DNA of 64,000 bases from Pseudomonadota bacterium (GTDB lineage: Bacteria > Pseudomonadota > Alphaproteobacteria > Acetobacterales > Acetobacteraceae): the NCBI GenBank assembly GCA_021845595.1, contig JAJZVV010000010.1:62001-126000 (forward strand). The letters run 5' to 3'. Positions 1 through 8,109 of this stretch are shown here, piece by piece; positions within the stretch are counted from its first letter, which is position 1, and the number at the start of each line of letters is the position of its first letter. The translations under genes and the position numbers were made by a program. The notes under the pieces were generated by a model. That model was given only the letters and a program-made list of their open reading frames with translations. It was not told the origin of the DNA and searched no databases.

Positions 1-461
<461 letters not shown>

Positions 462-516
462 CCCCGCCCTCTGCACAGCCCTTCACGCCCCGACCGACCA
501 AGAGGAAGGACAGACC

Positions 517-1068
517 ATGCCTGATCGTGCCACTGCCCGCCGTACTCCCCCGATGCTTCTTGCCGCGCTCCTTCTCACCATCCCCGCTGCGCCGATGATC
601 CTGGCCCACCCCGCTGCCGCGCAGCCCGCCGGCCCGGCGCCGCAACCCTATGCGCCGCAGCAACCCTACGCACCGACGCCGCAGACCCAGAGGCCCAGCG
701 CGCCCGAGACGCCGGCGCAGGCGCGCGCCCGCGTCGAACGCCAGATCAAGCGGCTCCACGACGACCTCAAGATCACCCCGGAGCAGACCTCGGCCTGGAA
801 CGCCTTCGCCGACGTCATGCGCGCGAACGCGGACCACATGGACACGCTGTATCAGGAGCGCGCCCGGAGCTTCGACACCATGTCCGCGGTCGACAGCATG
901 CGCTCCTATCAGCGCATCGTGCAGGCCCACGCCGAGGATCTTCAGCGCCTGGTGCCAGCCTTCGGGCAGCTCTACGAGAGCCTGTCGCCGCAGCAGCGGC
1001 AGACCGCGGACAGGATGTTCCGCTACCACGACCGCGCCGGCATGAACCGCCAGGTTCCCCATAGCTGA
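517..1068 (+). CDS. Spy/CpxP-like periplasmic protein with LTXXQ motifs
   Basis: A 183-residue secreted protein. Residues 1-36 form a basic start plus hydrophobic core ending in an AAA-type cleavage region (HPAAAQ). A Pro/Gln/Tyr-rich linker follows (about 37-70), then a helical domain. Two motifs of the Spy/CpxP superfamily are visible: [14 protein letters not shown] (about residue 83) and [13 protein letters not shown] near the end. Family members are ATP-independent periplasmic chaperones or envelope stress sensors that form antiparallel helical cradles. It follows the oxidoreductase by 55 bases and ends in its own hairpin, so it may be monocistronic. Function is by family only. Confidence 0.75.
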   Translation: MPDRATARRTPPMLLAALLLTIPAAPMILAHPAAAQPAGPAPQPYAPQQPYAPTPQTQRPSAPETPAQARARVERQIKRLHDDLKITPEQTSAWNAFADVMRANADHMDTLYQERARSFDTMSAVDSMRSYQRIVQAHAEDLQRLVPAFGQLYESLSPQQRQTADRMFRYHDRAGMNRQVPHS

Positions 1069-1087
1069 GCGAGGCCCGCGACCGAAT

Positions 1088-1111
1088 CCCCCGCCCTTGC
1101 CGCGGCGGGGG
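1088..1111 (+). terminator. Terminator-like hairpin after the Spy-like gene
   Basis: CCCCCGCC and GGCGGGGG form a perfect 8-bp stem around an 8-base loop, 20 bases after the stop codon. No clear T-run follows, so termination is inferred. Confidence 0.4.
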
Positions 1112-1186
1112 AACGGGCGCTATACGCGCCGCTCCGACCCCTTTCGCCCGCCGGTCGGCATCGGCGGAGCCAGCAGGAGCAGCACC

Positions 1187-1414
1187 ATGAAGCCCGGCAT
1201 ACACCCCGACTACCACGAGATCACCATCATCATGACCGATGGCACGGAGTACAAGACCCGCTCCTGCTACGGCAAGCCGGGCGAGACACTGCGCCTCGAC
1301 ATCGACCCGAAATCTCACCCCGCCTGGACCGGTCAGCACCGCCTGATCGATACCGGCGGCCAGGTGGCGAAGTTCAACAAGAAGTTCGCCGGCATCGGCG
1401 CCCGCCGGAAATAG
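1187..1414 (+). CDS. rpmE: 50S ribosomal protein L31
   Basis: A 75-residue protein with the L31 signature: [41 protein letters not shown] and a C-terminal FNKKF. It is part of the central protuberance of the large ribosomal subunit. The four zinc-binding cysteines of C-plus L31 are absent (only one Cys is present), so this is the C-minus, zinc-independent type. The ATG at 1187 is preceded by AGGAGC at a normal distance. An open frame continues upstream to about 1097, but the conserved N-terminus fixes the start. Confidence 0.96.
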   Translation: MKPGIHPDYHEITIIMTDGTEYKTRSCYGKPGETLRLDIDPKSHPAWTGQHRLIDTGGQVAKFNKKFAGIGARRK

Positions 1415-1459
1415 CCGCCGAACCGAATTCCCACCCTCCATTCGAGCCGGGCGCCGCCT

Positions 1460-1489
1460 CTTGACGCAGGTGGCGGCGCTCGCCATCTC
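1460..1489 (+). promoter_or_regulatory. Candidate heat-shock (RpoH-type) promoter for hsp20
   Basis: CTTGACG at 1460-1466 and CCATCTC at 1483-1489 are 16 bases apart. They resemble the CTTG / CCCAT-type elements of sigma-32 promoters and lie about 100 bases before a small heat-shock gene. Sequence resemblance only. Confidence 0.35.
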
Positions 1490-1588
1490 GGGTGCGTCCG
1501 GGGCGCCCTCAGGGGCTCCGGGCGACGACCCTGGGTCGGCCCATCGGGCGATCCATTCAGGACCTTGCTCGTTTCAGGAGGTTTCGCG

Positions 1589-2044
1589 ATGACCACGATC
1601 GATTTCTCTCCCCTTTTCCGCAGCGCCATCGGCTTCGACCGGCTCGCCCGCTTCGTCGACAGCGCCCAGGCAGCGGGGAACGGTACCGGCTTTCCTCCCT
1701 ATGACATCGCCCGCACGGCCGAGGATTCCTATCGGCTGACGCTCGCCGTGCCCGGGTTCGCGCCCGAGGATCTCGACATCACGGTGAAGGAAAACACCCT
1801 GATCGTCACCGGCCGCCAGGCTGAGAGCGGAGCGAAGAGCGAAGTGCTCTATCGCGGCATCGACGCCAGGCCGTTCGAGCGGCGCTTCGCGCTGGCCGAG
1901 CACATCGTTGCCGACGGCGCCGAGCTGCGCAACGGGCTGCTGCATGTCGCCCTCAAGCGCGTGATGCCGGAGAGCCTGAAGCCGCGCCGCATCGCCATCG
2001 GCAGCGGCACGCAGACCATCACCGCGGACGCAAAGGCAGCCTGA
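1589..2044 (+). CDS. Small heat-shock protein, Hsp20/IbpA family
   Basis: A 151-residue alpha-crystallin-type chaperone. The N-terminus MTTIDFSPLFRSAIGFDRL resembles IbpA. The crystallin domain spans about residues 40-130, with YRLTLAVPGFAPEDLDI, ENTLIVTGRQ and the strand FERRFALAEHI; the short tail KPRRIAIG carries the I-x-I-like motif that binds neighbouring dimers. These proteins hold unfolding clients in oligomers for later refolding in the cytosol. AGGAGG at 1576-1581 fixes the ATG at 1589. A heat-shock-like promoter lies upstream and a strong hairpin downstream, so the gene is probably transcribed alone. Confidence 0.94.
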   Translation: MTTIDFSPLFRSAIGFDRLARFVDSAQAAGNGTGFPPYDIARTAEDSYRLTLAVPGFAPEDLDITVKENTLIVTGRQAESGAKSEVLYRGIDARPFERRFALAEHIVADGAELRNGLLHVALKRVMPESLKPRRIAIGSGTQTITADAKAA

Positions 2045-2054
2045 GCCGCGCTGC

Positions 2055-2082
2055 GCCCGGACCCCTAACGCGGGGTCCGGGC
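2055..2082 (+). terminator. Hairpin after hsp20
   Basis: GCCCGGACCCC and GGGGTCCGGGC make a perfect 11-bp stem with a 6-base loop, 10 bases after the hsp20 stop. It lacks a T-run but is a plausible terminator between the convergent hsp20 and liv genes. Confidence 0.5.
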
Positions 2083-2085
2083 CTC

Positions 2086-2136
2086 ATACCAACCGGCCGA
2101 AGCCTTGACTCTCACAAGGCTTCGGCCGGTTGGTAT
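2086..2136. repeat. Palindromic element, ATACCAACCGGCCGA family, copy 1
   Basis: Perfect 21-bp inverted arms (2086-2106 and 2116-2136) around a 9-base loop. The outer 15 bases, ATACCAACCGGCCGA, recur in the copy at 2179-2224; the inner six (AGCCTT) do not. This looks like a dispersed intergenic hairpin (REP/BIME-like) between two convergent transcription units. Confidence 0.85.
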
Positions 2137-2178
2137 GCGCGCCGGGTTGGCGGGCGGCGGCGCGCGAAACCAAGACCC

Positions 2179-2224
2179 GATACCAACCGGCCGAGATGTG
2201 TCAGCATCTCGGCCGGTTGGTATC
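2179..2224. repeat. Palindromic element, ATACCAACCGGCCGA family, copy 2
   Basis: Perfect 20-bp arms (2179-2198 and 2205-2224) around a 6-base loop. The outer arm equals copy 1 but the core is GATG. Its right end overlaps the livM stop codon (TGA on the minus strand at 2225-2223), so it may act as the terminator of the liv operon. Confidence 0.85.
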
Positions 2225-3209
2225 AGAGCGCCAGCTTCAGCCGCGCGCCGATTTCGCCGATGATGCCGCGGCGGAAGGCGAGCACGCAGACGACGAAAAT
2301 CGCGCCCTGCGTCACCGTCACCCAGGCGCCGAACTGGGCCAGATAATTCTCCATCGCCGTCACCACCAGGGCGCCGACGACGGGACCGAAAACGGTGCCG
2401 AGCCCGCCCAGCAGCACCATCAGCACCACCTCGCCCGACATCGAGAAATGCACGTCGGTGAGGGTGGCGATGCCGAACACCAGCGCCTTGGTGCCGCCGG
2501 CGATGCCAGCGATGAAGCTCGAGATGATGAAGGCGATCAGCTTGTAGTCGTTGGTGCGATAGCCAAGCGAGGTGGCCCGTGGTTCGTTCTCCCGCACCGC
2601 CTTCAGCACCTGCCCGAACGGCGAATGCACGATGCGGTGGATGAGCAGGAAGAAGAACAGGAACAATCCGGCGACCAGCCAATACATCGCCATGTCGGAT
2701 TGCATCGAGATGAAGCCGAGCAACTTCGCGCGCGGCACCTGCTGGATGCCGTCTTCGCCGCCGGTGAACGGCGCTTCGAGGCAGACGAAATAGACCATCT
2801 GCGCCAGCGCCAACGTGATCATGGCGAAATAGATGCCAAGCCGGCGGATGGCGAGCCAGCCGAAAACGACGCCGATGCCCGCGCCAGTGACGCCGCCGAG
2901 CAGGATCGCAAGCTCGGCGGAAAGCCCCCAGTTCTTCGCCGTCCACGCGGTGACATAGGACCCCATGCCGAAGAACGCGGCGTGGCCGAACGAGAGCAGA
3001 CCGACATAGCCGATCAGCAGGTTGAAGGCGCAGGCGAACATCGCGAAGCACAGCACCTTCATCAGAAAGACCGGGTAGAGCACGCTGGGGGTGAACGCCA
3101 CCAGCGCCACCATCACCGCCAGCGCGATCGCCTGAACCGGCGTGTAGCCGAACACGGTGGCGGGGCTGGAACGCGCCACGGCGAGCGTGGTGCTGGCCGA
3201 ACTCGTCAT
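2223..3209 (-). CDS. livM: Branched-chain amino acid-type ABC transporter permease LivM
   Basis: A 328-residue inner-membrane permease of the HAAT family. It shows the LivM pattern: hydrophobic helices from about residue 25 on, the motif LIGYVGLLSFGHAAFFGMGSY, GIYFAMITLALAQMVY, and the cytoplasmic coupling segment SPFGQVLKAVRENEPRA. It pairs with LivH as the membrane pore of the importer. The ATG at 3209 overlaps the livH stop (TGATG), implying translational coupling. It is the last gene of livG-livF-SBP-SBP-livH-livM. The transported solute cannot be told: HAAT systems carry amino acids, amides, urea or aromatic acids. Confidence 0.93.
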   Translation of the reverse strand: MTSSASTTLAVARSSPATVFGYTPVQAIALAVMVALVAFTPSVLYPVFLMKVLCFAMFACAFNLLIGYVGLLSFGHAAFFGMGSYVTAWTAKNWGLSAELAILLGGVTGAGIGVVFGWLAIRRLGIYFAMITLALAQMVYFVCLEAPFTGGEDGIQQVPRAKLLGFISMQSDMAMYWLVAGLFLFFFLLIHRIVHSPFGQVLKAVRENEPRATSLGYRTNDYKLIAFIISSFIAGIAGGTKALVFGIATLTDVHFSMSGEVVLMVLLGGLGTVFGPVVGALVVTAMENYLAQFGAWVTVTQGAIFVVCVLAFRRGIIGEIGARLKLAL

Positions 3210-4096
3210 CAGGCGGCCTTTCCGAACAGCCCCGCGGGGCGCGTGAGCAGGACGATCGCCATCACCACGAAGACCACGGTGGCCGACGCCTCCGGGTAGA
3301 ACACCTTGGTCAGCCCTTCGATGACGCCGAGCCCGAAGCCGGTGAGCACCGAGCCGATGATCGAGCCCATGCCACCGATCACGACCACCGCGAAGACGGT
3401 GTTGATGAAACTCGAGCCCATGTTCGGATTCACCGAATAGATCGGCGCCGCCAGCACACCCGCCAGCGCCGCCAGCGCCACGCCCCCGGCGTAGGTGAGC
3501 GTCACCATGCGCGGCACGTTGACGCCGAAGGCCTGCACCAGCGGGGCATTCTCCGTGGCGGCGCGCAGCATCGCGCCGAGCTTCGTCTTCTCGATCAGCA
3601 GCCAGGTGGCAAGGCAGACGACGAGCGCGGCGACGACGACCCAGCCGCGATAGTTGGGCAGGAACATGAAGCCGAGATTGGTCGCGCCCTGCAGCGCGCT
3701 CGGGATCTGATAGGGCATGCCGGAGCTGCCGTATTCGTTGCGGAACAGCCCCTCGATGACCAGCGCCAGCCCGAAGGTCAGCAGCAGGCCATAGAGATGG
3801 TCCAGCTTGTAGAGCCGGCTGATCAGCGTGCGCTCCAGAACCAGCCCGAAGGCGCCGACGATCAGCGGCGCCAGCAGCAGCGCCCACCAGTAGCCGATGC
3901 CGGCATAGTTCAGCAGCATCCAGGCGACGAAGGCGCCCATCATGAACAGCGCGCCGTGCGCGAAGTTGATGATGTTCAGGAGCCCGAAAATCACCGCCAG
4001 GCCGAGCGAGAGCATGGCGTAGAAGGCGCCGTTGATGAGTCCCAGCAGGAGCTGGCCGAAGAGCAGCGGCCCCGGAATGCCGAAGATGGTGAACAT
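3209..4096 (-). CDS. livH: Branched-chain amino acid-type ABC transporter permease LivH
   Basis: A 295-residue integral membrane protein. LivH hallmarks are LLLGLINGAFYAMLSLGLAV near the N-terminus, FGLLNIINFAHGALFMMGAF, the coupling-helix segment EKTKLGAMLRAATENAPLVQAFGV, and GGMGSIIGSVLTGFGLGVIEGL near the end. It forms a heterodimeric pore with LivM. The gene starts 22 bases after the stop of the second binding-protein gene and ends overlapping the livM start by one base. Confidence 0.93.
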   Translation of the reverse strand: MFTIFGIPGPLLFGQLLLGLINGAFYAMLSLGLAVIFGLLNIINFAHGALFMMGAFVAWMLLNYAGIGYWWALLLAPLIVGAFGLVLERTLISRLYKLDHLYGLLLTFGLALVIEGLFRNEYGSSGMPYQIPSALQGATNLGFMFLPNYRGWVVVAALVVCLATWLLIEKTKLGAMLRAATENAPLVQAFGVNVPRMVTLTYAGGVALAALAGVLAAPIYSVNPNMGSSFINTVFAVVVIGGMGSIIGSVLTGFGLGVIEGLTKVFYPEASATVVFVVMAIVLLTRPAGLFGKAA

Positions 4097-4118
4097 GGCC
4101 AGCTCCTGCCGCCGTAGC

Positions 4119-5357
4119 TCAGGCTTTGACCAGCGGGCAACCGGGATCCACCGGCTGCCAGGCCTCGCCGGGCGCGGTCGTCGCCAGCAGGTTGTAATAG
4201 TCCCACTCCCCCTTGCTCTGTTCCGGCGTCTTCACCTCGAACAGATAGGACGGCACCAGCAGCTGGCCGTCGGCGCGGATCTTGCCGGGGCCGAACACGT
4301 CGTCATCGGTCGGCATCGCCTTCATCCGCGCCACCACCGCGGCGCCGTCCGCCTTGGCGGCGTCCGCGCCGATGTCGGCGACGGCCTTGAGGTAGTGCAG
4401 CGTCCCGGCATAGCAGCCGGCCTGGATCATGTTCGCCATGCGGCCACCGAGCGCCGGCTTGGCGCGCGCGGTGAAGGCGCGGGTCCGATCGTTCAGGTTC
4501 CAGTAGAAGCTTTCGGTCAGCAGCAGCCCGCGCGCGGTCGCCAGGCCGAGCGCGTGGACATCGGGGATCGTCATCAGCAGCGCGGCGACCCGCATCGCCG
4601 GCGCCAGCCCGAATTCGTGCGCCTGCTTGACGCAATTCACCGTGTCCGTGCCGGCATTCGCCAGGCCCAGCACCTTCGCCCCGGCGGCCTGCGCGGCGAG
4701 CAGGAACGAGGAGAAATCCGTCGTTCCGGGGAACGGATAGATGGCATGGCCGAGCACCTTGCCCTTCGCTTCGGTGACGAAGCGCGCGGTGATCTCCTCC
4801 AACTCATGGCCGAACACGTAGTCGGCGGTGACGAAGTACCATGTGTCGCCGCCAGACTTCACCGTGTTGCCGCCGGTCGAGCGCGCCAGCATCCAGGTGT
4901 CGTAGGTGTAGTGGATGGTGTTCGGCGAGCACTGCTTGCCGGTCAGCGCCGTGGTCGCCGCGCCGGAATTGATGAAAACCTTGTTCTTCTCGCGGCAGAC
5001 GCTGTTGACGGCGAGTGCGACCGAGGAGGTCGGCACGTCCATGATCATGTCGACGTCATCGCGATCGAACCATTGCCGCGCGATCCCGGCGCCGACATCG
5101 GGCTTGTTCTGATGGTCGGCCGACAGCACGTCCACCGTCAGCCCTTTGCTGGCGGCGAATTCCGCCACCGCCAGGCGCGTGCAGGCGACCGAGAGCTGCC
5201 CGGTCGTGTCGCGGTACGGGCCGGACATGTCGTTGAGCACGCCGATGCGGATCGTCTTGCCGGCGGCGCGCGCGCGAGGCGCGGCGAGGCCGGCGGCCAG
5301 AGGCAGCGTGGCAGCGCCCAGCAGGGTGGCGCGGCGGGTCGGCATCGGTCGTGTCAT
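4119..5357 (-). CDS. Liv-type ABC transporter substrate-binding protein (first of two)
   Basis: A 412-residue periplasmic binding protein (Peripla_BP_6 fold). The N-terminus TRRATLLGAATLPLAAGLA is a twin-arginine-like export signal ending near AAPRARA. The mature part opens with IRIGVLNDMSGPYRD, typical of these receptors, and contains SADHQNKPDVGAGIARQWFD and the hinge-region stretch YPFPGTTDFSSFLLAAQAAGA. It should deliver solute to LivHM. It is a clear paralogue of the adjacent product at 5362-6588, sharing long stretches such as HQNKPDVG-x-GIARQWFDRD. Two receptors for one pore suggest two related substrates; neither is known. Confidence 0.9.
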   Translation of the reverse strand: MTRPMPTRRATLLGAATLPLAAGLAAPRARAAGKTIRIGVLNDMSGPYRDTTGQLSVACTRLAVAEFAASKGLTVDVLSADHQNKPDVGAGIARQWFDRDDVDMIMDVPTSSVALAVNSVCREKNKVFINSGAATTALTGKQCSPNTIHYTYDTWMLARSTGGNTVKSGGDTWYFVTADYVFGHELEEITARFVTEAKGKVLGHAIYPFPGTTDFSSFLLAAQAAGAKVLGLANAGTDTVNCVKQAHEFGLAPAMRVAALLMTIPDVHALGLATARGLLLTESFYWNLNDRTRAFTARAKPALGGRMANMIQAGCYAGTLHYLKAVADIGADAAKADGAAVVARMKAMPTDDDVFGPGKIRADGQLLVPSYLFEVKTPEQSKGEWDYYNLLATTAPGEAWQPVDPGCPLVKA

Positions 5358-5361
5358 GTCT

Positions 5362-6588
5362 CTACTCCTTCACGAGAACACAGCCACGCCCGAGCGGGGG
5401 CGCGGCCTCGTCGGCCGGCGTCGTCGCCAGCTTGGTGTAATAGTCCCACGGCCCCTGGCTTTCCGCCGGCGACTTGACCCGGAACAGATAGGCCGGAACC
5501 AGGACCCGGCCGTCCGCGCGCAAGCGGAAACTGCCGAACGCGTCGTCGTCGCACGGCGTCGCCTTCATCCGCTCGACCGTCGCCGCACCGTCGCGCGCCG
5601 CCGGCAGACCCATCGCTGCGACCGTCTTGAGATAATGCAGCGTGCCGGAATAGGTCCCGGCCTGCGCCATGGTCGGCGGCGCGTGATTCGGCATCGTCGG
5701 CCTTACCCGTGTCGTCATCGCCCGCGTGCGCTCGTTCAGATCCCAGTAGAAGCTCGCGGTCAGATTGAGCCCCTGCGCGACTTCGAGCCCGACGGCGTTG
5801 ACATCGCAGATGAAGCCCGAGAGCGATGCCAGATGCATGCGCCGCGACAGGCCGAACTCATGCGCCTGCTTGAGAGAGTTGACGAGATCAGCCCCGGCAT
5901 TGGCGAGCCCGATGACATCCGCGCCGGAACTCTGCGCGGCGAGCAGGAACGAGGAGAACTCCGTCGTGCCCGGAAACGGGTAGAACGACGTGCCCAGCAC
6001 CTTGCCGCCGTTCGCCGCCACCGTCGCCGCGCTCTCGCCCTGCAACTGCCGGCCGAAGACGTAGTCGGCGGCGACGAAATACCAGTTCCGGCCGCCGGAC
6101 TTCACCACCTGCAGCGCCGTCGAGCGCGCCAGCATGTAGACGTCGTAGCTCCAGTGCAGCGCGTTGGCCGAGCATTGCCGTCCGGTGATTTCCGTCGTCC
6201 CGGTGGCCGCGGCCACGGCGACCTTGTTCTTCGCGTGCGCCACCTGCGCAACGGCCAGCGCCACCGCGGAGTTGGTCAGATCCGTCACCATGTCGACGCC
6301 GTCGCGATCGAACCATTGCCGCGCGATGCCGACGCCGACATCCGGCTTGTTCTGATGGTCGGCGACGAGAATCTCGATGTCGAAATCCCGGCTACCGAAT
6401 TCCGCGACCGCCTGCCGCACGCAGGCAACCGCGCCGGGGCCTGCGATCTCGCGGTACGGCCCGGACTGGTCGCCGAGAACCCCGATACGCACCACGGGTC
6501 GCGCGCCGCGCGCCGCCCTGCCCGCGAGACCGGTCGCGAGCAGCGCGCCGCCGAGAACCTGCCGTCGCGATGGCTTCATATTGCTCAT
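5362..6588 (-). CDS. Liv-type ABC transporter substrate-binding protein (second of two)
   Basis: A 408-residue periplasmic receptor, paralogous to its downstream neighbour. A twin-arginine-like signal (SRRQVLGGALLATGLAG) precedes VVRIGVLGDQSGPYRE. The conserved VADHQNKPDVGVGIARQWFD and YPFPGTTEFSSFLLAAQSSGA match the neighbour closely, so the pair arose by tandem duplication. The start at 6588 is chosen because ATG overlaps the livF stop (TGATG); a second ATG three codons in (6579) is possible. Only 4 bases separate it from the next receptor gene. Substrate unknown. Confidence 0.9.
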   Translation of the reverse strand: MSNMKPSRRQVLGGALLATGLAGRAARGARPVVRIGVLGDQSGPYREIAGPGAVACVRQAVAEFGSRDFDIEILVADHQNKPDVGVGIARQWFDRDGVDMVTDLTNSAVALAVAQVAHAKNKVAVAAATGTTEITGRQCSANALHWSYDVYMLARSTALQVVKSGGRNWYFVAADYVFGRQLQGESAATVAANGGKVLGTSFYPFPGTTEFSSFLLAAQSSGADVIGLANAGADLVNSLKQAHEFGLSRRMHLASLSGFICDVNAVGLEVAQGLNLTASFYWDLNERTRAMTTRVRPTMPNHAPPTMAQAGTYSGTLHYLKTVAAMGLPAARDGAATVERMKATPCDDDAFGSFRLRADGRVLVPAYLFRVKSPAESQGPWDYYTKLATTPADEAAPPLGRGCVLVKE

Positions 6589-7295
6589 CACACACCCAGA
6601 TATTCGTGCAGCTTGCCCATGTTCGAGGCCAACGCCTCGTTCGGAATCATGTCGACGATCTTGCCGTGTTCCATCACGTAATGCCGGTCCGCCACCGTCG
6701 CGGCGAAGCGGAAATTCTGCTCGACGAGCAGAACGGTGAAGCCGCGGGCCTTGATCTCGCGAATGGTGCGGCCGATCTGCTGCACGATCACCGGCGCCAG
6801 CCCCTCGGTCGGCTCGTCGAGCAGCAGCAGCCGCGCACCGGTGCGCAGAATGCGCGCGATCGCCAGCATCTGCTGTTCGCCACCGGAGAGCTTCGTGCCC
6901 TGGCTGGCGGACCGCTCCCTGAGGTTCGGGAACAGCGCATAGATCGTCGGCAGATCGAGCCCGCCGCTCGCCACCACCGGCGGCAGCAGCAGATTTTCGG
7001 TGACGCTGAGCGAGGCGAAAATGCCGCGCTCCTCGGGGCACAGCGCGATGCCGGCGCGCGCGATCAGATCCGGGCGCAGCGCGATCGTCTCGGTTTCGCG
7101 ATAGCGAATGCTGCCCTCGCGCCGTCCGACCAGACCCATGATCGCCTTCATGGTCGTGGTCTTGCCGGCGCCGTTGCGCCCGAGCAGCGTCACCACCTCA
7201 CCCTCGTGCACGCTGAAATCGACGCCGTGCAGGATGTGGCTCTCGCCATACCAGGCGTGCAGAGCATCGACCGCGAGCATCGGCTTCTCAGCCAT
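6588..7295 (-). CDS. livF: Liv-type ABC transporter ATP-binding protein LivF
   Basis: A 235-residue cytoplasmic ATPase. Walker A is GRNGAGKTT (about residue 39), the Q-loop region follows at ALCPEERGIFASLSV (the LivF hallmark PE-x-R-x-IF), the signature is LSGGEQQMLAIAR, Walker B LLLLDEPTEGLAP, and the switch loop contains VEQN in place of histidine, as is usual for LivF. Together with LivG it powers the importer. Its ATG overlaps the last 8 bases of livG. Confidence 0.95.
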   Translation of the reverse strand: MAEKPMLAVDALHAWYGESHILHGVDFSVHEGEVVTLLGRNGAGKTTTMKAIMGLVGRREGSIRYRETETIALRPDLIARAGIALCPEERGIFASLSVTENLLLPPVVASGGLDLPTIYALFPNLRERSASQGTKLSGGEQQMLAIARILRTGARLLLLDEPTEGLAPVIVQQIGRTIREIKARGFTVLLVEQNFRFAATVADRHYVMEHGKIVDMIPNEALASNMGKLHEYLGV

Positions 7296-8040
7296 CGACG
7301 TCTCCGAGATAGGCCGTCATCACTTCGGGATTGCGCGAAACGCTGGCGTAGTCACCCTCCGCCAGCACGCGCCCGCGTGTGAGGACCGTTATGGTGTCGC
7401 ACAGACCTTCGACGACGGAAAGATTGTGCTCCACCATCAGGATCGTGCGTCCGCCGCGAATGCGGCGGATGAGGGCAACGACGCGATCGACATCCTCGTG
7501 CGTCATCCCCGCGGTCGGCTCATCGAGCAGCATCATCGGCGGATCGAGCGCCAAGGTCGTGGCGATCTCGAGCGCGCGCTTGCGGCCGTAGGGCAGTTCG
7601 ACGGCGGTATGGTTGACGTAATCGGACAGGCCGACATCGGCGAGGAGTTCGCGCGCGCGGCCGTCGAACCGATGCAGAACCTGCTCCGAGCGCCAGAAAT
7701 CGAAGGAGTTGCCGCGGCTGCGCTGCAGCGCGAGGCGGACATTCTCCAGCACGGAAAGGTGCGGGAAGACGGCGGAGATCTGGAAGCTCCGCACCAGGCC
7801 GAGCCGCGCGACCGCCGCCGGTGACAGGCCGGTGATGTCGCGCCCGGCGAAGCGGATCGTGCCGCGTGTCGGCTGGAGAAACTTGGTCAGCAGATTGAAG
7901 CAGGTTGTCTTGCCGGCGCCATTCGGCCCGATCAGCGCATGGATGGTGCCAGCCCGCACCGCCAACTTCACCCCGTCGACCGCCACGAAGCCGCGGAATT
8001 CCTTCGTCAGCCCCTCGGTCTCCAGGATGTATTCCGCCAC
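7288..8040 (-). CDS. livG: Liv-type ABC transporter ATP-binding protein LivG
   Basis: About 250 residues. Walker A is GPNGAGKTT, the Q-loop/LivG hallmark is GLVRSFQISAVFPHLSVLENV, Walker B MMLLDEPTAGM, and the switch histidine lies in MVEHNLSVV. The signature is atypical: the usual LSYG-x-Q-R-LEIA appears as LPYGRKRALEIA. I prefer the GTG at 8040 because GGGGAG lies four bases before it and the protein then begins VAEYILETEGLTKEF; an ATG at 8088 would add 16 residues with a poor ribosome site. First gene of the liv operon. Confidence 0.92.
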   Translation of the reverse strand: MAEYILETEGLTKEFRGFVAVDGVKLAVRAGTIHALIGPNGAGKTTCFNLLTKFLQPTRGTIRFAGRDITGLSPAAVARLGLVRSFQISAVFPHLSVLENVRLALQRSRGNSFDFWRSEQVLHRFDGRARELLADVGLSDYVNHTAVELPYGRKRALEIATTLALDPPMMLLDEPTAGMTHEDVDRVVALIRRIRGGRTILMVEHNLSVVEGLCDTITVLTRGRVLAEGDYASVSRNPEVMTAYLGDVDG

Positions 8041-8109
8041 TCGGCTCCCCCTCACGACTTGGTCTTGGACGCCGGCGGTGATTGGCATATCGCCGCCCGC
8101 CGCGCAAGG

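Noticed and set aside
2130-3299. Long open frame on the plus strand opposite livM/livH
   Set aside because: Such antisense frames arise from GC-rich codon structure. The translation is low-complexity (His/Arg/Glu-rich), without domains, while the minus strand encodes clear LivM and LivH.
5362-7041. One long binding-protein frame extending into livF
   Set aside because: The frame is open upstream of 6588 only as a shadow of livF; the export signal and the TGATG overlap place the start at 6588.
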